Origin: Arthrinium phaeospermum | Lineage: Eukaryota > Ascomycota > Sordariomycetes > Amphisphaeriales > Apiosporaceae | Direction of reading: 5' to 3' | DNA length: 64,000 nucleotides | NCBI GenBank assembly: GCA_006503535.1 | Contig: QYRS01000010.1 | Span: 1,736,001-1,800,000 of the forward strand | In this document: positions 47,000 to 62,446 of the stretch, in pieces | Layout of the letters: each line of letters opens with the position of its first letter | How positions within the stretch are numbered: the first letter of the stretch is position 1 | Position numbers and translations under genes: made by a program | The notes under the pieces: generated by a model | The model's input: the letters and a program-made list of their open reading frames with translations, nothing else | The model's database searches: none | What the model was told of the DNA's origin: nothing

Positions 47000-49900
47000 T
47001 AATTGGAACCGGCTTTATAAACAGCGATGAAATTTTAAAGGCGCGATATAAGCTTAGCTTTTTAAAGGGATACTTTCTTTTATTTTAAGGTTCCTTTTTA
47101 ATAATAGGCTACCTCATAAGGTTAAGCCCTATAAGCTTATAAATTCACTTTATTTTTTTTATAATAACTTAGTTTATTTATATAAGAGAATAGTTCTTTA
47201 TTTAAAGAATTTCTTTTTAAAGGTTATAATTTTTTATTAATAGTTAATTTAAATAAGTTTAAAAAGTTATTAAAATCCTTATCCTTAACATTATACTTTT
47301 AATATATTTTTATTAAAAATACTTTACGCGTTAATTTTTTTATAATTAATATAGCGGCGTTAATAAATTATTTAACTTAAAATCGACCGTTATTAATAAG
47401 TAATAAGTTAATAATATTATTATTAAAATCCCTTATAAATCGATATTGTATTAACTCGGTGAATTTATCGTATTATTAATAGTTATATAACTTTTTCCCT
47501 CTATTCATTATATATAATAAACGTTTATTCATTATTAAAAAAATTAAGGAATTTATTATTATACTTTATATAAAATTATAAAATAAGTTATTTCTTATTA
47601 ATCGTTTTAATATTAATATTTTAATAAGTTAATAAATTAAAGATAATAATTATAAAGTTAATAATTAATTATATATTAGGTTTAGTAACTATTTTTATCG
47701 CGGGCTTACTTATTATGAGCTTATTTATTACGGGTTTACTTATTATAAATTTATAATAATAAGGGGAATATATTTTATAATCCTTTTTATATAAATTATA
47801 ACTTTATATTATTTTATTTATAAAGGCGAGAGCGCTTTAAAATAAAGTAAAGGTGATACAACGGGTGAAAAGGGGGGGTTAATAAGAACCAATTAATTTA
47901 TTAAAGTAAAAGATAAGATTTTTATACCATATTAATTTAATATATCTCTAACATAAACTTACGATCGGCCTAATTCTAAACTACCTCTATAATTACTAAT
48001 TAAATTAATAAATAGAAAACGATTCCTTTTATAAAAATCATTTAAGATTTTATTAAACAGTAAGGAATATATTAAATATATTATAAAATTTAAGACCTTT
48101 TTTATATTATTATAAGAGTTAAGTCCATTTAAATAATATTATTTTAAATTAGGAATAAATTCATAAAAGGATATAATAAATATATAATAAGGCATAAAAG
48201 GAGTATTAATTAGTAATAAAGGTATAAAGGGATATCTTATTTTAAATTAATAGAGAAAATTTATAATATTATATATTTATTATAGTAATTAACCGATTTA
48301 ATTTAAAAAGTCCTTAAAAATAAAATAAGGGTATAAGTTATATATAAAGGTTACTTAGTTAGTATATAATATATTTCTACCTTTATTATATAAACTTATA
48401 AGGGGCTTAATTTATTATATAATATTAATATAATTTATCCTTATTATATCCTCACTATATAATTTAACTAATTATAATTATGAAAATTATTTATAATATT
48501 ATATTATTCTATATATTTTTTAAATTTATATATTATAAATAATAAATACCTTATTATTTTAAAGATAGCCCGGCCCCTTATTTATTATAGCTTTTTAACT
48601 AAATATATAAGAATTAAAAATAATATACTTTAATAAATATTATATCCCCTTATATACCGCCTTATTAAATATAGTTTTATAATAACCTTTAAACGCTTTA
48701 TATTACTTAAATTATATTATTTATTAAAGCTATATAATATAAAAAAGTTAAAAAATTATAATAATACTTAGTATAATATATAGAATAATAATAACGATTA
48801 ATAATTAAAAATTAATAACTTAAAGGCCGTTCCTTATTATTTAAATTATATTACTTAAAATTAAATAATTTATTAATAAAAAGTAAGGAAATTATAACGA
48901 TATTTATAATAATATCTATATTATATCTATATTAATAACAATTTTAAAATATTATTAATATTATTTAAATTATATTATTTAATAAAATTAAAATAATATA
49001 TAAAAATAAAGAAATAATTATAATATTTAATATAATATAAGCTTTATAGAATTTAAAATAAGAGGCGATCGCCTACCTTTTTTATCCCTATCGTTTTTAA
49101 AAACTCTCTATTCTAAATATACGCCTATAAAATTAAAAAGTATTTAAATATTATTTATATCCTTAAGAGTAATTATTTTAAAAATATATAAAAAGCTATT
49201 ATTTCGTAATTTAAAATTTAATAAGTTATACCTAAGTTATAAATTAACTTATTTAACTTCTTTATTTTTAATTTTAATTCCTTTCGCTTAAACTCTATTT
49301 ATATATATAATGCTATACTTTTTCCTTTATTTTTATATACAACTATCTTATTATAAATATACGGTTAATATATTAATATATTAATATTTAATTACCCCGG
49401 CTTATTACTATTAACATTATATTTAGCTTAAGGGCAACGTTACTTCCTATAAAGTAGTTTAAACTTTATATTATAAAGTATTTAAATAAATATTAATATC
49501 TTCGCTTATTATAAAAATAGTTTATATATAATTTATTTAACGAGTTTCGATTTAAAAAAGGGCTAAATATAATATAATAAATCTATTACCCGCGGTTATT
49601 AAAATATTATTTATAACTATTCGCCCCTTTATATTTATCGCCCGTTTTTTATATAAAAATAATATATATTCTATATACCTCGTTTAAAATTAATAAGCTT
49701 TATTTACCGGCATATATATTAATTTCGTTTAAATTGGTTTTTAAAATAAAGTTTATATAATATTCGTAAAATTTTAATAAATTAAGACTTAAGGCGAATG
49801 TTAATAATTTTAAAATAAATTCATAATATAGTATACTATATATTAAATCTTTTATAGGTTTCTCTAAATTAATATATAGGCTTATTAAACTTTAAAGGTA

Positions 49901-52900
49901 TAAAACGTAGGGGGTAAAGGTATTTAAAAGCGAAATAAATAAAAATAAGGATATAAATAAAATATTAAATTAAGACGCCATTATAAGCGTATTTAAATAA
50001 AATATATAAAAGTTTATAATATATAGAATTTATAAGAGATAGTAATATAAAGGAGTTAAGTTATTATATTAAATTCTACCACTTTTATTAATATTTTTAA
50101 AGATTAATAATAAATGGAAAGGCAATTAATAAATAAATATATTAAAAAGTACCTAAAGGGTTAACGCTTAAAGGATTAAATATATTGCTACATTTTAATA
50201 TTTAAATAAATAGTTAAGGAATAAGTAAAGAATAGGTATTAATTCCTTATATAAATACTTAAGGTGGGATTTAATTAACTGTTCCTTATTATTCTTAAGT
50301 TATTTATAAAAGTTCTAAAGTTTCTTCTATTTTAATTATTTATACCCTGTTTAATGCTTAGTTTCTTATACCTAGCTTACCGTTTTTTAATATTCGCTTT
50401 AACTTTTCTATTAATTAATACTAAAGATTTAAGTACTGAGTTTCTATACTTTTCTATTATATATATTTAATATTATTACTATCCACCTTCTTAATTTAAT
50501 TTAAAGATAATATCCTTCGCATACGTAATTAAAAGGGATTCGATTTTAATTAGATTAGCGATTAGTTTTAATTTAAATATAGCTATAACCCTCCTCCTTT
50601 TTATCCAAGTATTTATTAATATCTAAAGAGGTAGGGTATATATACCCTTTAGATTAAAATTAAAAGAACGCTTATATTTATTATTATACTTAACGAGTTA
50701 TTTATTTATAATGCTATTATTAAAAATAAGAAGCTATTTTAATTCTTTTAAGTATAAAATTTTATAATTATTAAAAATGAGCTTAAAACTTTACAATATA
50801 ATCTCGGCTTTTATTTAAAGCTAGATAGCGAGAAAAGGGAATAAATAATTAAGCGATTATAAGTATATTATAAAATAAAAGGTTTATATTAAATTATATT
50901 CGCCGATATAAACCGTTTAAATATATACTTTTACGCCTAATAATAGGTTAAATATAATATTTTATATTAGTTTATATATAAGATATAATTATTATATTTC
51001 TTTAATATTATTTAAAAATAAATTAACGTAAAAGCGAAAACGTAACGTCGCTATTTCTCGATTAATAAAGGTTTTTAAATTTCGATCAACACGTATTATA
51101 AACTAGAAAATTAAAGGTTTAAAATTTATACCGTAGTCGATAATTTCTTACGAAAGATATTATAGTTTTATTATAATATCTCTATTTATATTTAACGGTT
51201 TATTATTTAGTAATATATTATATTCCTTAAGGAAATTTATATTATATTAATAATATTCCGAGCCGATTATAATATTAAAACTAGGATATTATTAATATTA
51301 TATTATTAAGTAAGTAATTAATTACCCCTCTATTATTAATTAAAGTTTTATTACGCAGGAAATAAGTCTTTATATTTTATAGTTTAATAAAAAAATAATA
51401 CCCCTAAGCTTATATAATTAGATTTAGAGATAGATATAAAGTATTTAACCTATAAGCAATATATATTAAAGGAAGGGGGTTTAAATTAGCCTTTATAAAT
51501 CGCCGATTATTTTATATATAGTATTAATAAAGCGAATTATTTTAATAAAAGAATTTAGAAAAAATATTAAAATAGATTATTTAAAAAATAAACGGTATAT
51601 TATATCCCTTTAATTATTTATATAAATCGTTTACTTTTGTTTTAAGTATTTTTTAAAGAATTAAGTCTAGATTAAAGACGAGGTAAATTAGCCGATAAGG
51701 TCGCTTTCCTTTTTATTTATATAAAAAGATCTGGGCCGAAATAACTATATTTATCGAAACTTAAAACACTTATATTATCTATAAATAAAAGAAATGCTTA
51801 TAAGTAATTCTAGGTAAATTAAATATCCTTTAGCGCTTCCTATAATTAAATAATAGTATGGATTATTATAATCGAGTAAACTATAAAACCCTTTATATTT
51901 TTAACCATTTTATAATATTAAAGGATTTTAACTTAGATATATACTTTCCTATTAATATTATATAAGTCTATAAATATATTATAAGGACCTTTAATTATAA
52001 TAACAAAGTTATTAATTTAAATAAATTATATATAGATCGTTATTAATATTTATAACACGATTTAAATAATTAAATAGTTTAAAAAATAGAATTAATAATC
52101 GGTAAATTATTTTATTTATATAACGGCTAGCATTATTTTAAAAATCGGTTCGCGAAATTAGGTAATAATTTATAAAAGTTTTTTAAATTCCCCGATGAAT
52201 ATATAAAAATAATTACTTTATAAAGGTTTATTATAATTAAAATATCCAGTTTTAAGCCTAACGTTATAAGGGTGGTTATAAAGTAATAGTAAAGGTTATA
52301 TATATTTTTTCTTATTATTTATATTTATATTTAAAATGTACTTAAATAGGAAATAATACTAAATTAAATTAATTTATATATAAATTCTATTCTATTTTAT
52401 TATATTTAATTTAAATTAAAATATATAAATATATATTAAAGAAATCCCATTTTATTCTATATAAAGCCTAGCTTAACCCTACTTATTTAATTACGAATTA
52501 ATATAATTATAATGCTATCGTTAACTATCTTTAAATTTATTAGTTAACGTTAATTAAATCTAATAATAATTAATTCGTTAAAGCTATTACCTTTATATTT
52601 ATTTCTACCCTTAACTAATTCTTTATAACCTCCTTTATATTTAAAGCGTTAGAACCCTTTAATATATTTAAGCCGTTTAAAGGCTAAGCTTTTTAAATTA
52701 TTAATTAAAGCTTTAGAATATAATTAAATTTAAATTAATCCTTAATTAATTATTTAAATTCTATATTAACCTATTTATAAACGGTAATTAATAACCGTTT
52801 AAATTGTTTACCTTAACTATTAAAAGTAATAAAATTTAAATTTAAAAATTTATATATTTAAATATACCTCTCTAATTTATAAATAAATTGAAAGGTTTAA

Positions 52901-54894
52901 TACGAATCGATTATATCGATTTATAATAAAATAAGCAATTATATATTAAGATATATAAAATTAACCCCGTTATTATTTTTTAATACCTTATATATTTATA
53001 ATAGCTATTTACGTTAAGCTATATATTAAATAATAAGCTAACTTATTACTATTTTTAAATTTATAAAAAGGTAGGTTAAAATTAATATAATAAATAACTT
53101 ATTACTATCTTTATATCTTTTCGCTAAGGGGTTAAATTAAGGCTAGTTAATATATTTATAAACTTAATAATCTTTAAATTAGTTTATTATTTTATTAAAT
53201 AATAAATTATTTAATCCGTTTAGAAAAATACCGTAATTTATACTTAATTAAAGTTTAAATATTAGAATTAACTTCTTTTATTTTTATATATCCTTTAACC
53301 CTTTAATTATTAAATCGATATAAGATATTTTATTTTAATAAAAGATCTATTTAATTATTCACTAAAGGCCTTTATAAATTTAAATAGGTTTAGGCTTAAA
53401 AGAAAAAGTACTTTATATAGCTTTAATTATAATTTATAAAAAGTTTCATTATTAGTTTAATTTAATAAAAGAATTAATATAATTAAAAGTAGAGGCTAAG
53501 GGGGTATTAAAAAGAAGCCTTTTCCTTTTTATATTAGATTCTATTAAATTATTAAATAATAAAAATAATAGTATTATAATTAATGTCGTTAAAGGTATAA
53601 CTTATAGTTATATTTTAAATAATAAAATGGATTCTATTACTTTATATAGCTTTAAATATAAAGTGTATACCGGCTAAAGTAATTAAATAATATTCTATTT
53701 ATATTACTTAATAAGTTTAAGTATATCGAAATATATAAAGTTAAAGCCTTTATTATAATATTTTAATTTAATTAATATTAATATATTAACCAATTGCTAT
53801 AGCGGTTTAATTAATACTTTTATATTAATTGTTAATAAAGGGATTAATAACGATATAAAATGTAATGAGGTTAATATTTCCTTAATTATGCTAATTATTA
53901 TTTTAAAGTTCTTCCTCTTAATAATATAAGGTTAAACGATAGATAAAGGTATAGGTAATATTATATAATAATTTTAATATAAAGGTATAAGCGATATATT
54001 ATTATTTATTTATAAAGGAAATAAAAAGGAATTAAAGAGTTTAATAAATTAATTATATAATTTAGAATATATAGGGTACTTATGCTTTAAAAGGTATTCT
54101 TAATATACCGGGAATATAATAATGCTTTTAAAGTTTTTATTATTAAAGAAAGTTTAATAAAAGTAATTCTTTACGTCATTTAACCATTTAATAATTAAAA
54201 AGAGATAATAAAAATATATTAAAAGGAAGAGGGTATTTATTATAAATTATACAGGCTTTAATATATTAAGCTCTATTCGCTTTTATATAGTAATATTATA
54301 GTTAATTAATATTTATTATTTATTATAACTATATTATTATATTTATTAAATAATTAGTAAATATAGGAAGTTATACCGAATTATTAATTATTACCTATAA
54401 ATATAAATATATTTAGTTTATAAACTTACTTTAAGTTTTTATAACTATTTATTTATTTAAGGATATTTCTTATAAATAATAATATATAAAAGGGTATTTA
54501 TTATTAGTAAACGGTTTTAAATAGCCCTTATTATTTTATTTAATAAACGGTAAATAGTTTAATTTAAAGTTAAAATTAATACTTTATATAGTATTAGATA
54601 TTAAAAAGGGTATTAGAAAAAGTATTTAAAAGACCCGGCCCTTTATATTAACGAATTATTTTATTACATTAAGATTTACAATAAGGTAAATTATTTTAAT
54701 AAACTTAGATTTAATATAGGCCTAATAACTACCCAGTTTTAATTATAAAAAACTTGAATAGTTAAATTATATAATAATTAAACTTAAAGAAAATAAATAT
54801 AATATCTTAAAGTCGCTAGTTACAGCCTTAAAATAATTACAAGATATTACTATATATTATAAAACTATAAAGTAAATAATAATATAGTTTAAGT

Positions 54895-55660
54895 CGATTT
54901 AGGGCTTTATTATTAATAAGAGATATTAAGTAAATATAGTATTAAAAGAAGATAGAAAAAGTATTGCTATAGTTTTATTAATTTATACTATTAAATAATA
55001 AATTATTCTAAACTTATTAGCCTATAATATATTATTATATTAGTTGCTATTAAGACTTAATAATTAATTATACTTTTATTTAAAAAAGGAGTTAATGCCG
55101 GTTTATACTATTTATAGTTAGGATTCTACCTTTAGCATAATATATTAAATAAATATAATATTAAAAAAAGCTAAAAAAGGTACCATTATAATCCTATTAA
55201 TTTATACTGCCGAATAATAAATTATTTTAAACTTATTAGCCTATAATATATTATTATATTAAATATTATTAAAACTTAAAGACTAATTATACTTTTACTT
55301 AAAAAAAAAGTTAATACTAATTTAAATAATACTTATAGTTAAGGCTTTACTTTAAATATAATATATTAATAAGTATAATATTAAAAGAAATTAAAAAAGA
55401 GTTAAAAAAAAAGCCGTTATAGTTTTATTAATTCGTATTATTAAATAAAGAGTTATTTTAAGCCTATTAGCCTAATTTAATTATCCTTTTAATTTATTTT
55501 AAAAAGTAAATTAATACTAAGTTATATAATAAATATAGTTAAATCTATATTGAAACTATTATAGTTTTATTAATACGTTTTACCGGCCTTTAAATAATAA
55601 ATTATTATAACCTATCGGCTTATAATATACCGCTATATTAATTATTATTAGGATATAAAT
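54895..55660. repeat. Degenerate tandem repeat, unit about 220-230 bases, about 3.5 copies
   Basis: The marker AGTTTTATTAAT recurs at 54971, 55191 (as ATCCTATTAAT), 55421 and 55563, spaced 220, 230 and 142 bases. Each is followed by TA-rich sequence, then an AATAAATTATT-like word and a block resembling TTAGCCTATAATATATTATTATATTA, in the same order. A half unit seems to precede the first marker and the last unit is shortened. The copies differ by substitutions and small gaps. Confidence 0.75.
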
Positions 55661-56427
55661 AGCTTTTTATTTATCCCGGGTATAATAAATATAAATATAT
55701 AAGAAACTTTAATACCATTAATTATAACCTTTATAATACCCTTATAGGGTTATAAATATTAAGGTATACTTATATAAATAAGCGGGAATAAACATTAATA
55801 TTAATATATAAGGTAACGAGTAAAGCTTATTAAAGTATACTTATATACTTTATTTTAATAAACAGTTTATTTAAACGATATAATTATTTATTATATTTAT
55901 AATATATAAAGTTTTATTCTTTATTTATAATATAAAAGATTATAAACGAATATAATATAAATTAACCGATCCCCTTATCTCTTTATTTTATTCTTCCCTC
56001 TTTTAAATATAATATAGTCTATAGGTATAGTTATAATTTAATTTAATATTTAATTTATAATATAAAGTAATTAATATAATATTTATAATAAGGTTTAATA
56101 ATAAAGGGGTCTAATATAATTTATATTAATTATAAGTTATTTAATATATAGTCCCGGGATTATTCTAACTAGTAATCCTTTTAAATATAATATAATAATT
56201 ATATATATATTAAAAATCTTATTTCCTTTATTTATTTATTCCTATTATATTTCCTTATATAATATATATATAAAGTAATTAATTATTAATAGATTTTATA
56301 ATAAAATTTATTTAAGACCGCTTTAATTAAATTAAAGTTAATAGAATAGTATTAAGTTTTAATAAATAATTTTATTAAAGTGTTTATAAATAAATTAACA
56401 ACGTTGTTAATACCTGTTTAAAACCGT

Positions 56428-56996
56428 TAAATAGGAATTTCTAAGGCTAATTTTAAATTAATTATTAAAATTAATAGGAATTTCCCGGGTTAATCTTAAG
56501 TTAATAATTAAAATTAATAGGAATTTCCTAAGCTAATCCTAAGTTATTTATTAAGAATTAATAGGAATCCTAGGTTAATTATTAAAATTAATAGGACTTT
56601 CCCGAACCGGTTTTAAGCTAGCTATTAGAATTAATAGGAATTTCCCGGGTTAATTATTAAAACTAATAAGACTTTCCCGGGTTAAAATAGGAATTTCCCG
56701 GGTTAATCTTTAATTAATTATTAAAATTAATAGGATTTTTCTAAGTTAGAGTAAGAATCTCTCGGGTTAATTCTAAATTAATTATTAGAATTAATAAGAC
56801 TTTCTTAAATTAATTTTAAATTAATCGTTAAAATTAATAGGAATTTCCTAAGTTAATCCCAAGTTAATTATTAAAATTAATAAGATTTTCCCGGGTTAAA
56901 ATAGGAATCTCCCAGGTTAATTCTAAATTAATTATTAAAATTAATAAGGATCTCCCGGGTTAATTATTAAAATTAATAGGAATCTCCCGGGTTAAA
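56428..56996. repeat. Minisatellite with CCCGGG-bearing units of about 20-45 bases
   Basis: Units follow the pattern TTAATTATTAAAATTAATAG-GAATTTCCCGGG. CCCGGG occurs seven times, with variants such as CCTAAG, CTCGGG, CCCAGG and CCCGAA at the same place in other units. Spacing alternates between about 41-45 bases and shorter forms of 20-33 bases that drop part of the unit. The kept C and G lie in CpC, CpG or CpT steps. Confidence 0.85.
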
Positions 56997-59900
56997 CTTT
57001 AAAAGAATTAAGATTTTATTCGTTTTATAAAAAGAGCGGTAAAATAAGCTTAAGGAATAAATTATCGAAAATCTCAGTAGATATATAACATACCTATTAT
57101 ATAATGATATAAATAAATAATAAGATTATATATAAGAAAATATAAATAATTAAGATATAAAGTTAATGTTTAAGCCTTATTTATTTTATTTACAATATTA
57201 CCCGTTTATAAATAATTAATTATAAATAATAAGGAGATTTTAAGTTAGCGATTAAGGCGTCGAGGTTATTTAGATTTCTTATATTAAGGTAATAATATTT
57301 ATTACGCTATTGATATTTACCCGGACCGCGTTTTACTCGTAATATTAGGTTACCGCTTTAATAATTAAAAGCTAATAGATAATAAATTATATTTATAAAT
57401 AGGTTTAAAAAAAAGTAATAGTTAATATTTTAATTAAAATAATAGGTTAAAATCGGTTTATATTCCTAATTATAACAAGCGTTATTAGTGTTTAATTTAA
57501 ATTAATAATAAAGGGAGGACGAAAGGTATTATCCTTATTAATTAATTAATAGGGTAAATTATATTAATAATAGCCTTTAATAATAATTAATTTAAAAAAG
57601 GGAAGTATAGGAGGAAAGAATAAAAAAGACTTAATAGTATAAATATAAATATTATTTATCGTTTAAAAATAAAGGGATTAATTATTAGGAATTAATAAAG
57701 TGTTTCCTTAATATTTTTCCTTTTTTTTAATTATTAAATATAAAAATAAGAATAAGGTAATAATATCCTTTTATTTTCCTCCTTTCTATTATAAATTAAC
57801 CGGGTTAAACTATATAAATTATAATAAATACTAGAGGTACGCTATTTTATTAATAAAAGTTAAAGGTTTATAATAATATAGGTAAGCCTATTAATTATCT
57901 ATATTATTATCGTTATAATCCTTTTAAATATTATATTCCAAGCCTTTATAAATTATATCCAACTTATTTTTAAAGCCGATAAAGTCGACTATATCCTTTA
58001 TATATATTAATTTATCCTTATTTAATTTATTTATTTATATAAAAATAGTTTTAATAAAGTTATAATAGGGTTAAAATTAATTATATATTTATATAGTAAT
58101 ATTCTCTAATTATTTTATATAGCGATAAATATTCTAATTTAAAGATATATTAATAAGCAAGCTATCAATATTAATAATATTTCCATTTAACTTAAATCCT
58201 CTTAAGTTATTATCAACGTCACCTTAACTTTGCTTTCAGTCTTTAAATATAATAATAGTTAAATTAATAGCAGGTCCCTTAATATAATTCACGTTTTACT
58301 CGGGTTAATATTAACGAATAATTTTATATTTAATAGCTTCTTAAATTAATATAAATATTAACGAAATATTAATCTTTATTTTTAATAAAAATAAAGAAAA
58401 AGTAAAGTTTAAAGAATAAAAGATTTTATAAATATTATTAATATTAAATTTCTCGCTCTCGTAAATAAAGTCCTTTACAGTTAAGCGAAAATTTCTTATA
58501 GCGAAATATTAAATAATTAATTAATTTTTAATATTAAGTTAAGGCTTTTTTATAAAAAAAATAATAAATAAAAAGCTTATTAATAAATATTTTTCGCTTT
58601 AAAAAATATAATTATTATAATTATTAATAAAGTTATTATAATAAAGATATTTCGAATTATAAATTTAAAATAGAATAAATTAGTATATAAAATAGGTACG
58701 GTAGTTTAAAGGGAGGGGTATAAGGTAATATAGGTTTATTTATTAAATTTAAAATATAGCGATAATAAGGTAGAGTTAATAACGGGGTATTTATACCGGA
58801 TATAATAACTTTTTAATATAATATAGTAATAAATTTAAAACGACGAGTTATAAGGTAATATAGTTTTAATTAAAAAATTAATAATTAATATTATTAAGGT
58901 ATAATTATAAATAATATAAATATTAATTATTATAAAATTAGAATTAAAATAAGGAGGTAAGGCTTATTCCTATTAATAATTATATATTAATTAAATATAA
59001 ATATAATAAGAAATATATATATAGTAATAAGGTAGAGGGAGGTATTTCGTAATAGTAAAATTAATAAGATTAAAGAGTAATAACCTTTTAAATATATTAT
59101 ATATCCCTAAGCGTTAAATCTAGTTTAAATAAAGGAAATACTATTTTTTAAAGGATATATCCAATTAAATAATATGTATTCCTACTTTAATACTTAACGC
59201 TTATATATAGTTTATACTTTTAATTAAATATAATAAATTAGGTTTCCTTTATTAGATTTAATATTTAAAGGGGAGCTAAGGTTTATTTATAATAGTTTAA
59301 ATTATATATCGATTTTATAGTACTTATTAATAGTAGTTAAAAGTAAAGAGCTATTATATATTAAAGCTTATACCCTTTTAATACAAACGTTTAATCTTGG
59401 GTAAAAAATAAAATAAGGTTTTTAAAACTGGTATTTATAATTATATAAATATATATTACATAACTTAATTATTTAATACTTGTCGTTATAAAAAATAGGA
59501 TATAATATAGTTTATTTAAAAATATTTAGATTATTCTTATACGAAATTAAGAAATCGGTTAAGGATATTAATAATATAATATAGTATTAAGTTTAAGGAA
59601 TAGCTCGAGGGATGGTTTAAAGGATAGCTTAACGAATAAAGTTTAAAGCTATTAGACTAGGTTAAAGCCTAATAAGCCCATAATATAAAATTATTAATAA
59701 ATAGTTTTAGAATAATAATATTTTATCAAAGCCGGGTTTTAATATATAAGACTAGCTTTTAATACTATAGGCATATTATAAGATTAAGGATATTCTAGCT
59801 CCGAATTAATTATATTAACTATATTAATTAATTAGTAATTAAATAAACCGTTTAGTTAATTAATAGTATTTTTAACAAGCTATAGTTAATTAATTAATAT

Positions 59901-61369
59901 AGGGATATATATTAATTAATTAAATATAAAATTAAAATGATTAGTTTATTTATAATATTATATATAATTACCTTATTATAAATTATTATATTTAGATTTT
60001 ATAAAAAAAGGGCCGTATTACTTAAACTATTATTATTTATATTAATGTATAGAATAATTTAAGTAAATAGGTTAAGCTTTTATTATATAAATTAATAAAA
60101 TATATCTAATTATTTATTTAAATAAAGCATATTAATAAAAACCTTTTTAAAAGTAGAGAATTATTCTTTATCCTAGTAGCTTATATAAAGCGTCATATAT
60201 ATAAGGCCGCCTTTAATCCCTCCTTAAACTTTATATAAGCCCCTTCTACCCTTCCCTTTAAAATTGTATTATTAGGTGCGGCCTCGGCTTAATCTATTCG
60301 TTATCCTCTTTTTCGAATCCTTTAATTAATACTAAGAACTAGGGATCGTTTTAAAAATTATTATAAATAAATAAGGTTTAAAGTAATTATTATTTCTTAA
60401 TTTTATTAATAAAGCCACTGAATTATATAATATTTTTAAAGAAAGGCTTTATTATTAAAGCTGTTTATTTCTTATAACTTAAAAAAAGACGGCAGCTAAT
60501 AATATATATATATAGGAAATTACTTTATATATAAGCTTTTTATTATTTTATATAATATTTCTTATAAGCTTTTAAAATTCCCTTATTTATATTATTAATA
60601 AGCTTTAAATTTCTAAATTATTTCTTATATCCTTTAATTAATTCAACTATTTAACCATTAACTAACTTTTTTAATATTTCTTAAATATTATTAATATTAT
60701 TAATTAATATTACGGCCCACTTTATATAGATATTAGAATAAAGATAATATTTATTTAATATATTAAAGCTTTAGCGTAAGTATACGCCTATATTAATTAA
60801 TAATACCATACTTATATATTTTAATTTCATATAAACTTATATAAATCGATTATAATATTTATTAATATATTAATTAGTTAAAATTTATATATTTTATTAA
60901 CTAATTTTATAAAAATAAAAAATTAAGAAAGTATATAAAAGTCGCTATTAAAAGTCTTTTTTATCCCCTATCGTTAAGATTTTAATTATAGCTGTTTAAT
61001 AATTATAACAGTATTATAAAAGGCTAAGGATTTTAAACGGAACGAAATAAGGGTATCTATTTAATTAAACTTTACAATTAGGGTTATTTACTGTTATATA
61101 CTAATTTCTTGTATATTATAATATGTATTTAATTTAATATTAATTAATAAAATAGTTTTAACTACTAAAGGGGTTATAAAGAGAAATTTTATACTTATTA
61201 TATCCTTTATTTATAATAGATATAAAGGCTTATTAATAATTAATAAGGTATAAACTTTACACTATATTTATTTTTAAATATATAGTTAAAGATTATTAAT
61301 ATTTCGACTTTATTAGGTTTTTATTAATAACCGCGGCGTAGTAATATTAAAAAATATTACGAATTTTAC

Positions 61370-61570
61370 TAGTATATTATATTAATATACTATATAAACT
61401 AATTATATCGGCCGGCGTTAATATATCAATTCGTATTTATATATTATATTAGCTAGTTTACCTTTTAATATTAGAAAATATTATTATTTTCGCCATTAGT
61501 AATAAGTTATTACTAATCGATGTAATAAGTTAATACCGGCTAATATAATCGGCTAGGGAGAGTTATAATA
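61370..61570. repeat. Foldback cluster with nested inverted repeats
   Basis: The segment contains AGTATATTA-TAT-TAATATACT near 61374 and a 23-base inverted repeat at 61495-61517 with arms ATTAGTAATAA and TTATTACTAAT around one G. Outer arms at about 61405-61430 and 61530-61552 pair as GGCCGGCGTTAA against TTAATACCGGCT; their mismatches are C/T and G/A. This could be a decayed MITE-like element; no target-site duplication was identified. Confidence 0.5.
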
Positions 61571-61667
61571 TATTAAGGGGTTATTATTAACGTTAATGCT
61601 TAAAGTATTAGAATTTTAAAAGTATATATATTTAAAAATAAGTATAATATTTCTCTTTAAAAATATA

Positions 61668-61830
61668 TATATCTTAAATAATTAAAATATATCCCCTTTA
61701 ATTATTAAGTCTTTATTTATTAAATTAAAAAGCTTTAGTAATTAAGGGGATTATATATTTTAAAGAATTAAAATATATATATTTTAATTAATTAAAACGT
61801 ATATATTCTAAATAATTAAAATATATATTT
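61668..61830. repeat. Short run of AATTAAAATATATATATT-like units
   Basis: Four or five loosely spaced units resemble the larger array at 62447-62790, separated by less regular sequence. It may be a diverged outlier of the same array. Confidence 0.5.
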
Positions 61831-62124
61831 ATTAAGAATTAAATTAATTTGTCTTTAACTTTTATAAATAAATATATCCTGAATTTATTAAAATATATAT
61901 TCTAAATAGATTATTATATAAATGTTTATTTTATTTCTTAAAAAAAGGGTATTAAATTTAATAGGTAATAACGCCGCGTAGGTAATTCCTTTAAGATAGT
62001 TATCGTAATACTTATCGGCTTATGCTACGCCGCCTAAAGCTGTATATATATAAATAACCAGTTATACAACTTATAAGAGAGTAGTATCGATAAAGGAGAA
62101 GGAGTTTTAGCTAGCGATAGCGAT

Positions 62125-62292
62125 AAAAAAGTATATTATATTAAAAAGTATATTATATTAAAGGGTATATTATATTAAAAGGTATATTATATTAAAAAGT
62201 ATATTATATTAAAAAGTATACTATATTAAAGGGTATATTATATTATATTATATAAAGGGTGTATTATATTAAAAGATATATTATATTAAAAA
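62125..62292. repeat. 18-base AT minisatellite (AAAAAGTATATTATATTA)n
   Basis: About nine copies with AAGGG, AAAGG and AAAAG variants at the unit start, and one unit lengthened by extra TATTA. The tract ends abruptly at AATCATCC. Confidence 0.9.
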
Positions 62293-62446
62293 TCATCCTC
62301 GCGAGTGAATAGTTACGATATAAGAAAGGGATTAATAATAACGAGGAGGAAGTACGCTGCTAAAGGGTTAATTACTATTAATAAAGGTAGTTAAACGTGT
62401 ATTAATATATATAGTACCCCCTCGTATAAAGCGCTTATAGCTAGTA

